Source of the DNA: Sorangium aterium
GTDB taxonomy: Bacteria > Myxococcota_A > Polyangia > Polyangiales > Polyangiaceae
Reading direction: 5' to 3'
Length of the DNA: 64,000 nucleotides
Assembly (NCBI RefSeq): GCF_028368935.1
Contig: NZ_JAQNDK010000004.1
Location: 1,364,001-1,428,000 of the forward strand
A program made the position numbers and the translations under genes. Below, in pieces: positions 8,985 through 16,780 of the stretch (positions are counted from its first letter, which is position 1; each line of letters opens with the position of its first letter). The notes beneath the pieces are model-generated. The model was not told where the DNA came from. It made no database searches and was given only the letters and a program-made list of their open reading frames with translations.

Positions 8985-10016
8985 ATGGGTTCTTCCGTCC
9001 AACCCGAATCGCGTCCAGGTCGAGCCATGACTGCACCCAAGGACATCAGCTCGATGCACTCCAGAGGCTTCCTGCAGAAGCAGAGCAATCTGGATGCCAT
9101 CAGGGCGATCGTGAAGGAGCGGCAAGCGTGGAACACGTTGCTCCGCGAGGAAGGGAACTTCACAGACTTCATGGAGCGCTGCAGTGCGCTGCTGGAGTAC
9201 GTCGACAAGCTGAAGCTCGACTTCGACGATCTCTCGCTGGTGCACGAGGCGATCCTGGAGCACGCGACCAGCATCGAGAACGAGCTCGAAGGGTACAACC
9301 GGGCCATCGACGACGACCTCGCGGTGGCGCGGCAGGTCCAGCGCGCCCTGCTTCCGGAGGCGAGCGGGGCCATCGCCTCGTCGTTCGACATGGCGATCTT
9401 CCACAAGCAGCTCGCCCAGGTCGGAGGAGACTACTACGACTTCTTCTACCTCCCCGGCGAGCGCCACGCGATAGGTGTTTACGATATCTCAGGTCACGGA
9501 GTATCGTCGGCGCTCATCATGGCGTTTCTGAAGGCGCAGTTCGCCCACGCTACCAAGCGGCTCGATAGCCCGGGGGCGATCGTGGACTGGGTGAACCGGA
9601 GCGCTTACTCGTTCCTCCGGGAGGTTCGCCGGTACGCGACGGTGAACTTCGTCATGTTTACTGACCGATTCCTCCGCTACGTCTCGGGCGGAGGGTACGG
9701 GCTCCTGGTCCGTCGCGGTACGCCTCGCTCGTTCAACCGGGTGAGCAACTTCATCGGTCTGCGCATCAAGCCATTTCATGAGTTCGAGCTGCCGTTCGAG
9801 GAGGATGACGTCCTCGCCTTGTACACAGACGGGATGTTCGAGGCGCAGGACGCGAGCGGGGAGATATATTCCGTGCAACGTCTCAACGAAATCGTCGTCA
9901 AGCACAGCGAGGAACCGGTGCAGGTGATCCTCGACCGGTGCATCGAGGACTACACGCGGTTCCGGGTCGCGGACGCGGACGACATCACACTGATCATCCT
10001 GCGAAGGTGCGCCTGA
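8985..10016 (+). CDS. soluble SpoIIE-type PP2C phosphatase
   Basis: 343 residues from ATG 8985; a second ATG at 9027 is equally possible because neither has a strong ribosome site. There is no signal or membrane segment. The N-terminal 110 residues are helical and probably coiled-coil. The PPM/SpoIIE phosphatase follows with VGGDYYDF (about 146-153), VYDISGHG (about 165-172), LYTDGMFEA and ADDITLIIL, covering the metal-coordinating acidic residues. It should dephosphorylate one or more STAS proteins of the array, complementing the membrane phosphatase two genes upstream. The stop overlaps the next start as TGATG. Confidence 0.88.
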   Translation: MGSSVQPESRPGRAMTAPKDISSMHSRGFLQKQSNLDAIRAIVKERQAWNTLLREEGNFTDFMERCSALLEYVDKLKLDFDDLSLVHEAILEHATSIENELEGYNRAIDDDLAVARQVQRALLPEASGAIASSFDMAIFHKQLAQVGGDYYDFFYLPGERHAIGVYDISGHGVSSALIMAFLKAQFAHATKRLDSPGAIVDWVNRSAYSFLREVRRYATVNFVMFTDRFLRYVSGGGYGLLVRRGTPRSFNRVSNFIGLRIKPFHEFELPFEEDDVLALYTDGMFEAQDASGEIYSVQRLNEIVVKHSEEPVQVILDRCIEDYTRFRVADADDITLIILRRCA

Positions 10017-10507
10017 TGAAGCCCGAGAAGAATCATTCGCAGACGTCGGTCGGTGCATCGATATATATCTCTCCGATCGATCACATCACGGGCGACGTGG
10101 CCGGCCTGCTTGCGAACTTTTTGGACGCACTTCTGGTGAGGTTCTATCCCAGACGGATCTGCCAGAAGGTCAACGTGGTGGTCACGGAGCTGGTCACCAA
10201 CGTGCTCCAGCACGGGACCGAGCGTGAGAGCGAGGTGCGGCTCGATCTGAGCATCGATCCCGATCGATTGCTCATCAAGGTATCCAACCGCGTTACGCCG
10301 GAAGAGTACCGGACCGTCAAGGCGGTATTCGACGAGATCTTCGCCGCGGAGGACCCGAGAGAGCTCTTTGCCAGGACGGTGCGCGAGAGGCGCAACGATC
10401 GACGCAGGGGCGGTCTAGGGCTCATTCGGTTGACCGCCGAGAACAAATTCCATCTCTCGACGCAGTACGTCGATGGAATCCTCGTCGTCCAGGCTACTTT
10501 CCCTTGA
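10016..10507 (+). CDS. RsbW/SpoIIAB-like anti-sigma-type serine kinase
   Basis: The ATG at 10016 overlaps the preceding stop, which fixes the start. 163 residues. GHKL ATPase motifs are intact: VVTELVTNVLQHG (Glu58 and Asn62 expected for Mg-ATP) and RRGGLGLIRL near 129-138. It is a cytosolic HATPase_c_2-type protein. By family it would phosphorylate a STAS partner, and in other systems it would sequester a sigma factor. No sigma factor is encoded nearby, so the sequestered partner may be another output protein. The next gene, a STAS-like protein, is the obvious substrate candidate. Confidence 0.85.
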   Translation: MKPEKNHSQTSVGASIYISPIDHITGDVAGLLANFLDALLVRFYPRRICQKVNVVVTELVTNVLQHGTERESEVRLDLSIDPDRLLIKVSNRVTPEEYRTVKAVFDEIFAAEDPRELFARTVRERRNDRRRGGLGLIRLTAENKFHLSTQYVDGILVVQATFP

Positions 10508-10541
10508 AAAGGCTGCGTATGTTTTCCACGAAAGGTCGCGT

Positions 10542-10952
10542 ATGAAGGCTCTCAGCTATGGAGAAATCACGGATGGCGGGCTGAGCGTCTTTCAGTCGGT
10601 CGCCCGGCTCGATGACGACAACCGCCTCGTCTTGACCTTCGAGGGCGCTATCCGGATCGACAACCCGTACCGGTACCTGTCGAGCTACCTGGACGAGCTC
10701 GCCCGAGTCCTCCCGCAGCACCCGATCACGTCCACGGTGATGGATTTCGTGAAGATGCGGTTCTGCAACTCGAACGGCTTCTACGTCATCATGGATATCG
10801 TGGACGCCGTGTACAACCTGGTGCCCGGCCGGGTGACCGTGCGGCGGATCCTCGACGATGACTGGCAGCACGAGACGCTGCCCATCCTGCTGAACCTGAA
10901 CGAGGAGCACGTGGCCGCGCGGACGACGTTCGAGGACGTCAAGGAGACCTAA
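10542..10952 (+). CDS. STAS-like regulator, probable kinase substrate
   Basis: 136 residues from ATG 10542, preceded by GAAAGG; the open frame extends upstream but would overlap the kinase gene. The fold pattern is STAS-like: LVLTFEGAIRIDNPYRYLSSYL, then STVMDFVKMRFCNSNGFYVI, in which Cys75-Asn76-Ser77-Asn78-Gly79 occupies the phosphoacceptor loop and Ser77 is the candidate phosphosite. It matches the small regulators found next to SpoIIAB-like kinases in cyanobacterial and proteobacterial partner-switching loci. It directly follows the RsbW-like kinase gene, as expected for a kinase-antagonist pair. Confidence 0.7.
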   Translation: MKALSYGEITDGGLSVFQSVARLDDDNRLVLTFEGAIRIDNPYRYLSSYLDELARVLPQHPITSTVMDFVKMRFCNSNGFYVIMDIVDAVYNLVPGRVTVRRILDDDWQHETLPILLNLNEEHVAARTTFEDVKET

Positions 10953-10986
10953 GCGTGGGGGTGTGGGCTGGGTAGGGCTGCCGGCG

Positions 10987-12357
10987 ATGGACACACCTTC
11001 GAACGAAGCGGACGTAGAGAGGTTCTTCGCTGTCTGTCCCGATCCGCTGTGTGTTCTGCGGAGCGATGGATCGTTCCTGCGTGTGAGCGGCGCCTGGGAG
11101 CGGACGCTCGGCCTGGGGACGGAGGATCTCGTCGGCCAGAGCCTCCTCGATCTCGTGCACCAGGACGACGTCGTCGCGACCAGGGAGCAGATGGATCGGC
11201 TCCGGCAGGGGCCCGTCACGCTCGGGCTGGAGAACCGGTGCAGGAGCAGGAGCGGCCTCTACGTCTGGCTGTCGTGGTCGATGCTCTCGGTACCGAGCGA
11301 GGGGCTCGTGTACGGCTGGGCGCGCAACGTGGGCAAGCAGAAGCGCCTCGAGCGGGCGCTGATGCAGCGGATCGAGACCAAGATGCTGGTCGCGTCGATC
11401 TCGGCCCATTTCATCAACGTGAAGCTTTCGGACGTCGACCGAGGCTTCCACTCGGCGCTCGCGGAGCTCGGCAAGGCGCTGCGCGCCGACAGGACGAGCC
11501 TCTTCCTCCTCGCGGAGGACGGGCGGCGGTTCCTGAACACGCACGAGTGGTGCGCCGAGGGGGTGCCGTCGCTGCGCGCGGAGCGGGGGGTCGTCTCCAG
11601 GGACGTGTATCCGTGGCTCGTCGAGCGGCTGTTCCGCCTTGAGGTGTGCGACGTGCCGCGCGTGGCCGATCTACCGGATGAGGCAGCGAGCGAGCGGCGG
11701 GCCTTCACGGAGCTCGGGATCGCCTCGCTCGTCCGGATGCCTGCAGCGTACGCCGGGCGGCTCGTGGGGGTCGTGGGGCTCGACGCGGTGCGATCCACCC
11801 GCGCGTGGGACAAGAGCGTCCGGGCGCTGCTCCAGGTCATCGGCGAGATGTTCGCGATCACGCTGGAGCGCATGCGCGCCGAGGAGTCGCTGCGCGCCGT
11901 GGTCGAGCAGCAGGAGTCGATGCGCGCGGTGATCTCGCGGCAGGAGTCCGCGATCGAGACGCTGTCGACGCCGATCATCCAGGTCTGGGACAGCGTGCTC
12001 GTGCTGCCGCTCGTCGGCAGCATCGATCGTCACCGGGCGACCGAGATCACGGAGAAGCTGCTGCACACGATCGTCGAGACGAAGTCGCGTTATGCGATCG
12101 TCGAGGTGACGGGGGTCGAAGAGGTCGACTCCACGACGGCGCAGCACCTCATCAGCATGCTGCAGACGATCGAGCTGCTCGGAGCGCAAGGGGTCGTGGC
12201 CGGGGTCCAGCCGCAGGTGGCGCAGACGGCCTCGTCGCTCGGGGTCGAGCTCTCGTCCGTCCAGGTGCATCGGGACCTCCAGGAGGCGCTGAGGTGGTGC
12301 ATCCGGGAGCTCCGGGCAGACCGGGGGACAGGGAAGCGGCGGCAGGGACGGCGGTAG
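10987..12357 (+). CDS. PAS-GAF-STAS signalling protein (RsbR-like)
   Basis: 456 residues from ATG 10987; a GTG eight codons upstream is an alternative. Residues about 5-125 are a PAS domain (FFAVCPDPLCVLRSDGSFL opening and GWARNVGKQK ending). Residues about 140-300 are a GAF domain. A short coiled coil follows, then a C-terminal STAS domain (about 335-450) with VEVTGVEEVDSTTAQHLISM, where Thr383/Thr384 match the phosphorylated Thr of RsbR. This is the sensor-scaffold architecture of RsbR/stressosome proteins, but RsbS and RsbT are not encoded here. It ends the array and could feed an intracellular signal into it. Confidence 0.85.
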   Translation: MDTPSNEADVERFFAVCPDPLCVLRSDGSFLRVSGAWERTLGLGTEDLVGQSLLDLVHQDDVVATREQMDRLRQGPVTLGLENRCRSRSGLYVWLSWSMLSVPSEGLVYGWARNVGKQKRLERALMQRIETKMLVASISAHFINVKLSDVDRGFHSALAELGKALRADRTSLFLLAEDGRRFLNTHEWCAEGVPSLRAERGVVSRDVYPWLVERLFRLEVCDVPRVADLPDEAASERRAFTELGIASLVRMPAAYAGRLVGVVGLDAVRSTRAWDKSVRALLQVIGEMFAITLERMRAEESLRAVVEQQESMRAVISRQESAIETLSTPIIQVWDSVLVLPLVGSIDRHRATEITEKLLHTIVETKSRYAIVEVTGVEEVDSTTAQHLISMLQTIELLGAQGVVAGVQPQVAQTASSLGVELSSVQVHRDLQEALRWCIRELRADRGTGKRRQGRR

Positions 12358-12386
12358 CTCCCGCTTCGCGCCGCGTTCTCCCCCCC

Positions 12387-12504
<118 letters not shown>

Positions 12505-12649
12505 ACGACGACGACCCCGTGAACGTTCACGACGACGTGAACGTTCAGGTTGGTGACCGGGGGTCTGCGGTGGGGCAGCGCTCGCTCGGTCGGGGGGCGC
12601 GGGAGCTTGACGCAAACCCGGGGAGCGAATATTTCGTACACGAAGCATC

Positions 12650-13138
12650 GTGACAGCGACCCTGCCGCCGCCCGAGAGGCCGGAGATCGACGCCATCGTG
12701 GAGATGATCATCTATCTCTACACGGAGTCGCGCAGGCTCACGAAGGGCATGGCGAGCGGGTTCGGCCTCACCGGGCCACAGCTCACCATCCTCAAGCTGC
12801 TCGAGTCGTTCCAGGATCTCTCGCTGTCCACGCTGTCGGAGCGCATCCGGGCGCAGAACAGCACCGTGACAGGGATCGTCGATCGCATGGAGCGAGAGGG
12901 GCTCGTCCGGCGCGAACGCTCGAAGGCCGACCGGCGCGTCGTCCACATCCGGCTCAGCGAGAAGGGGGCGCGGCTCGCCCGCGAGATCCAGGTCGAACCG
13001 ATGGAGATCTTCCGGAGCGCGCTGCTCAGCTTGAGCCCGACCGATCTGCGCGATCTGCTCCGGATCCTGACGAAGCTGCAAAAACAGGTGGTGTCGCGGG
13101 TCGGACAGAACCGGACTGAAGAAGAGCGACGGCGCTGA
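12650..13138 (+). CDS. MarR family transcriptional regulator
   Basis: 162 residues, GTG start at 12650. The winged helix-turn-helix spans about residues 30-115: GLTGPQLTILKLLESF, LSTLSERIRAQNSTVTGIVDRMER as recognition helix, and RRERSKADRRVVHIRLSEKG as the wing with the conserved Asp-Arg-Arg. MarR proteins are dimeric repressors released by small aromatic or acyl ligands. The gene is 24 bases upstream of a catabolic-type operon on the same strand, so it likely regulates that operon and itself. Confidence 0.92.
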   Translation: MTATLPPPERPEIDAIVEMIIYLYTESRRLTKGMASGFGLTGPQLTILKLLESFQDLSLSTLSERIRAQNSTVTGIVDRMEREGLVRRERSKADRRVVHIRLSEKGARLAREIQVEPMEIFRSALLSLSPTDLRDLLRILTKLQKQVVSRVGQNRTEEERRR

Positions 13139-13162
13139 GGACGCGAAAGGGAGGCAGGGGGC

Positions 13163-14110
13163 ATGAGAGAGAAGCCGACGTTCACCGGGGAACCGAGGGA
13201 TCCGAACGGGCGAGATCCCGATATCTGCGTGGTGACCTGCGCGCTGACAGGGGTGCTCGCCGGCCGCAAGCAGTGCCCGGCCATCCCGTACACGCCGGTC
13301 GAGATCGCCGAGGAGGCGAAGCGGGCCTACGACGCAGGGGCGGCGGCTGTGCACATCCACGCGCGCAACGACGACGGATCTCCGACGTTCTCTCCGGCCG
13401 TATTCGCGCGGATCAAGGACGAGGTGCGCCGGCGCTGCCCGGTGATCCTGAACTTCTCGACGGGCACCCTCCTCGACGACGTGAACGAGCAGTGCGCGAC
13501 CCTCCGGGAGAGCCGCCCCGAGATCGCGGCGCTCAACATGGGCACCATGAACTACTCGAAGTACTCCCGCGCGCGGAAGACCTTCGATTTCGACATGGTG
13601 TTTCCCAACACGTACGCGAAGATCAGCAAGCTCCTTCACGCCATGAACGAGGCCGGGACCAAGCCCGAGCTCGAGTGCTTCGATACGGGGCACACCCAGG
13701 GCACCTGGCCGCTCGTCGACATGGGGCTCCTCAAACCACCGCTCCAGTTCTCGTTCATCGTCAACGTGCTGGGCGGCATCCCCGCGCACGTGGAGTCGCT
13801 CCAGCTCCAGACAAGGATCATGCCTCCCGGCTCGGAGTGGGAGGTGATCGGGATCAGCCACGGGCAGTGGAGGATGCTGGCGGCGGCGCTCGTGCTCGGC
13901 GGCAACGTGCGGTGCGGGCTCGAGGACCACTTCTACCTGCCGAGCGGCGAGATGGCGCGCAGCAACGGTGAGCTCTGCGAGGTGGCCGTGCGCATGGTGC
14001 GCGACGTCGGCCGCAGGCCGGCGACGGTCGAGGAAGCCCGGCAGATCCTGGGCCTTCACGACGGCGGCGCGGCAGGAGCGGCAGGAGCGGCGGGAGGGTC
14101 GGCGTCGTGA
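13163..14110 (+). CDS. BKACE family beta-keto acid cleavage enzyme (DUF849)
   Basis: 315 residues, ATG preceded by GGGAGGCAGGGGGC. It is a TIM-barrel enzyme of the 3-keto-5-aminohexanoate cleavage (Kce) family. Seen: VVTCALTGVLAGRKQCPAIP at the start, the metal-binding His-x-His in AAAVHIHARNDDGSP, LNFSTGTL, and the C-terminal GLEDHFYLPSGEMARSN. These Zn enzymes condense a beta-keto acid with acetyl-CoA, giving acetoacetate and a new acyl-CoA; substrate range varies widely across the family. The C-terminus ends in a short Ala/Gly repeat, and the stop overlaps the next GTG start. The substrate cannot be read from sequence; the operon implies an acyl-CoA pathway. Confidence 0.92.
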   Translation: MREKPTFTGEPRDPNGRDPDICVVTCALTGVLAGRKQCPAIPYTPVEIAEEAKRAYDAGAAAVHIHARNDDGSPTFSPAVFARIKDEVRRRCPVILNFSTGTLLDDVNEQCATLRESRPEIAALNMGTMNYSKYSRARKTFDFDMVFPNTYAKISKLLHAMNEAGTKPELECFDTGHTQGTWPLVDMGLLKPPLQFSFIVNVLGGIPAHVESLQLQTRIMPPGSEWEVIGISHGQWRMLAAALVLGGNVRCGLEDHFYLPSGEMARSNGELCEVAVRMVRDVGRRPATVEEARQILGLHDGGAAGAAGAAGGSAS

Positions 14111-14892
14111 CGGCGCGCGCGTACACGGTCATCCAGGCGTTCTCCGCGGGGGGGGTCCTCCGGCTCACGCTGAACAACCCGTGGCGCAAGAACGCGATCG
14201 GGCCGGCGATGGTGAGCGAGCTCCTCGACGCCCTGGCGGCGGGCGCGGCGGACGAGTCGGTGCGCTGCGTGGTCCTGACCGGCGCGGGCGACGCGTTCTG
14301 CGCGGGCGGGGACTTCGCGCAGATCTCGGGCGCCGACGGGGCGCCGCCGCCCGAGATGAAGGGCGATTACGCGGACCTCCTGCTCGCCTTCGCCAACTCG
14401 AGCAAGCCGATCGTGGCGCGGGTGAACGGGCACGCGCTCGGCGGCGGGCTCGGGCTCGTCGCGGCGTCGCACTTCGCGATCGGCGCCCGCGGCGCAAAGC
14501 TCGGGACGCCGGAGATCAACGTCGGCCTGTTCCCGATGATGATCATGGCGGTGCTCCAGCGGCACGTCAGCCGGCGCAAGCTGCTGGAGATGATGCTCCT
14601 CGGGCAGCGCCTCGACGCCGACGAGGCCGCGCAGTGCGGCCTGCTCAACAAGGTGGTCGAGCCGGGCGCGCTCGACGCCGCGGTCGACGAGGTGACCTCC
14701 GCGATCGCCTCGAAGAGCCCGATCGCGGTGCGCCTCGGCCTGGAGGCGTTCGCGGCGCAGGACGATCTCGACCTCGAGTCGGCGCTGCCGCTGCTGCGCG
14801 AGCGGCTCGCCGGCTGCCTCGCGACGGACGACGCGCGGGAAGGGCTCCTGGCCTTTCTGGAGAAGCGGAAGCCCCGCTGGTCGGGCAAGTAG
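14107..14892 (+). CDS. enoyl-CoA hydratase/isomerase family protein
   Basis: 261 residues, GTG start overlapping the BKACE stop by four bases. Crotonase fold: LTLNNPWRKNAIG at the start, the oxyanion-hole segment GDAFCAGGDFAQIS, NGHALGGGLGLVAA, and LGTPEINVGLFPM, which carries one expected catalytic Glu. The other Glu position (in NGHALGGGLGL) is Gly, so it may be an isomerase or a specialised hydratase rather than a standard two-Glu hydratase. Cytosolic; probably acts on the CoA thioester made in the same operon. Confidence 0.9.
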   Translation: MTARAYTVIQAFSAGGVLRLTLNNPWRKNAIGPAMVSELLDALAAGAADESVRCVVLTGAGDAFCAGGDFAQISGADGAPPPEMKGDYADLLLAFANSSKPIVARVNGHALGGGLGLVAASHFAIGARGAKLGTPEINVGLFPMMIMAVLQRHVSRRKLLEMMLLGQRLDADEAAQCGLLNKVVEPGALDAAVDEVTSAIASKSPIAVRLGLEAFAAQDDLDLESALPLLRERLAGCLATDDAREGLLAFLEKRKPRWSGK

Positions 14893-14923
14893 GCGCGCCG
14901 GGGCGCGCAGGGAGAGGTGGCCC

Positions 14924-16492
14924 GTGAACATGCGAGAGCTCGTGAAGGACCTCGAGGCCCGCCGGGAGCAGGTGCGGCGGATGGGCGGCGAGGAGCGCGT
15001 GGCGAAGCAGCACGCGCGCGGGAAGATGACGGCGCGGGAGCGGCTCGCGGCGTTCTTCGACGACGGCGTGCACTTCGAGGTCGGGATGCACGGCACGCAG
15101 ATGGGGCTCGCGGCCGGGCCGGACGGGAGCGACAGGCCGCCGGCGGACGCGGTGGTCTGCGGGTTCGGCAAGGTCGACGGGCGGATGGTCTGCGCGGCGG
15201 CGTACGACTTCACCGTGAAGGGCGGCAGCATCGGGCACACGGGCGAGGAGAAGGTGACCCGGCTGCGGCAGATGGCGCTCCGCGGCCGATGGCCCATCGT
15301 GTGGTTCATCGACTCGGGCGGGGCGCGCATCGATCCCGGCTCGATGCACCCGGACAGCATCTCGCTGTTCGCCGGCTCCGGGCACCTGTTCCGCGAGCAG
15401 GTGCACATGAGCGGCGTCGTGCCGCAGGTCGCGGCGATGGTGGGGCCAGGCGCAGCGGGCACCGCGTACATCCCGGGGCTCGCGGACTTCGTGCCGATGG
15501 TCAAGGACGTCGGCTCGATGGCGCTCGGCGGCCCCGCGCTCGTGCGCGCGATGACGGGCGAGGACATCGCCGAGCAGGAGCTCGGCGGCAGCAAGGTGCA
15601 CGCGACGAAGAGCGGCGTCGGGGACGCGGAGTACCCGAGCGACGCCGAGTGCGTCGCGGCGGTGAAGCGGTACCTGTCGTTCTTCCCCTCGAGCTGCGAC
15701 GAGGAGCCGCCGCGCCTGCCGGTCACGGATCCGATCGACCGGCGGGAGGAGTCGCTGCTCGACCTCCTGCCGGAGAGCCCGCGGCGCGCGTACGACATGC
15801 TGAAGCTGATCGACGCCATCGTCGATCACGGCGAGCGGTTCGACCTGAAGCCGCGGTGGGCGCGCTCGATCATCACCTGCCTCGCGCGCATCGGCGGCCA
15901 GCCGGTCGGCGTCGTGGCGAACCAGCCGACCCAGATGGGCGGCATCCTCGACGTGGACGCGTCGGACAAGGCCGCGCGCTTCATGCAGATCTGCGACGCG
16001 TTCAACATCCCGCTCGTGTTCCTGCAGGACGTGCCGGGGTTCATGATCGGCTCGAAGGTCGAGCACGAGGGGATCATCCGCCACGGAGCGAAGATGCTGC
16101 ATGTCATGGCGGCGGCCACGGTGCCCAAGATCACGGTGGTCGTGCGCAAGGCGTACGGCGCGGGCTACTATGTGATGTGCGGGCGCGCGTACGAGCCGGA
16201 CCTCATCGTCGGCTGGCCGACCGCGGAGATCAGCGTGATGGGGCCGGAGGGGATGCTCGGGATCGCGGCGAGGAAGATGTTCGGCGACGCGCCGCCGCCG
16301 CCGGAGGTGAAGCAGGGGATGGTCGACGCGATCCAGAAGAACATCGATGTGATGAAGGTCGCCGGCTGGGGGCTCATCGACGACGTGATCGATCCCCGGG
16401 ACACGCGGAGGGCGATCGCGTGGGGGCTGGAGCTCGCGCGGAAGAAGCGGGTGGAGCGGCCGGAGAAGAAGCGGGGGATCCTGCCGGTGTAA
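14924..16492 (+). CDS. acyl-CoA carboxylase carboxyltransferase (beta) subunit
   Basis: 522 residues from GTG 14924, with an ATG two codons later; a ribosome site (GGGAGAGG) lies just upstream. Both carboxyltransferase halves are present: the N-terminal half with IDSGGARIDPG and the GPGAAGTAYIPGLADF acyl-CoA site, and the C-terminal half with FLQDVPGFMIGSKVEHEGI and KAYGAGYYVMCGRAY. These residues transfer CO2 from carboxybiotin to an acyl-CoA such as propionyl-, methylcrotonyl- or geranyl-CoA. No biotin carboxylase or biotin carrier gene follows, so those subunits must come from elsewhere, or the enzyme acts as a decarboxylase component. Third structural gene of the MarR operon. Confidence 0.93.
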   Translation: MNMRELVKDLEARREQVRRMGGEERVAKQHARGKMTARERLAAFFDDGVHFEVGMHGTQMGLAAGPDGSDRPPADAVVCGFGKVDGRMVCAAAYDFTVKGGSIGHTGEEKVTRLRQMALRGRWPIVWFIDSGGARIDPGSMHPDSISLFAGSGHLFREQVHMSGVVPQVAAMVGPGAAGTAYIPGLADFVPMVKDVGSMALGGPALVRAMTGEDIAEQELGGSKVHATKSGVGDAEYPSDAECVAAVKRYLSFFPSSCDEEPPRLPVTDPIDRREESLLDLLPESPRRAYDMLKLIDAIVDHGERFDLKPRWARSIITCLARIGGQPVGVVANQPTQMGGILDVDASDKAARFMQICDAFNIPLVFLQDVPGFMIGSKVEHEGIIRHGAKMLHVMAAATVPKITVVVRKAYGAGYYVMCGRAYEPDLIVGWPTAEISVMGPEGMLGIAARKMFGDAPPPPEVKQGMVDAIQKNIDVMKVAGWGLIDDVIDPRDTRRAIAWGLELARKKRVERPEKKRGILPV

Positions 16493-16631
16493 GTCGCGCC
16501 AGGGATGGGGGGCTCGGCCTCAGGGTGTGTCAGCCGCGCCTCGGCGCATCCCTGTCTGTCGTGTCCCGGTGCGTCCCTGGCGCCTCCTGGCGCGTCCGGT
16601 GGTGGGCTACGTACCCCTGCTGGAAAATGGA

Positions 16632-16702
16632 GCCGCCAAGACGCCATAAGACGCCAATATTTTTATGTTTTTTTTCTTGGCGTCTTATGGCGCCTTGGCG
16701 GT
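16632..16702. repeat. 26-bp-arm inverted repeat with T-rich loop between convergent genes
   Basis: 16632-16657 is complementary to 16677-16702 over 26 bp with two imperfect positions, enclosing a 19-base loop made almost entirely of T and A. It lies between the convergent carboxyltransferase and secreted-protein genes, where a bidirectional terminator is expected. Unusually, the T-run is inside the loop rather than after the stem on either strand. The local base composition differs strongly from the surroundings. Confidence 0.8.
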
Positions 16703-16780
16703 TCAAAAGACCCCACCTTCGGCCAAAGACCCCACCACCAAGCGTCCCTGCCGCACTGACGCGCGGTCCGCTTCTTCGCT

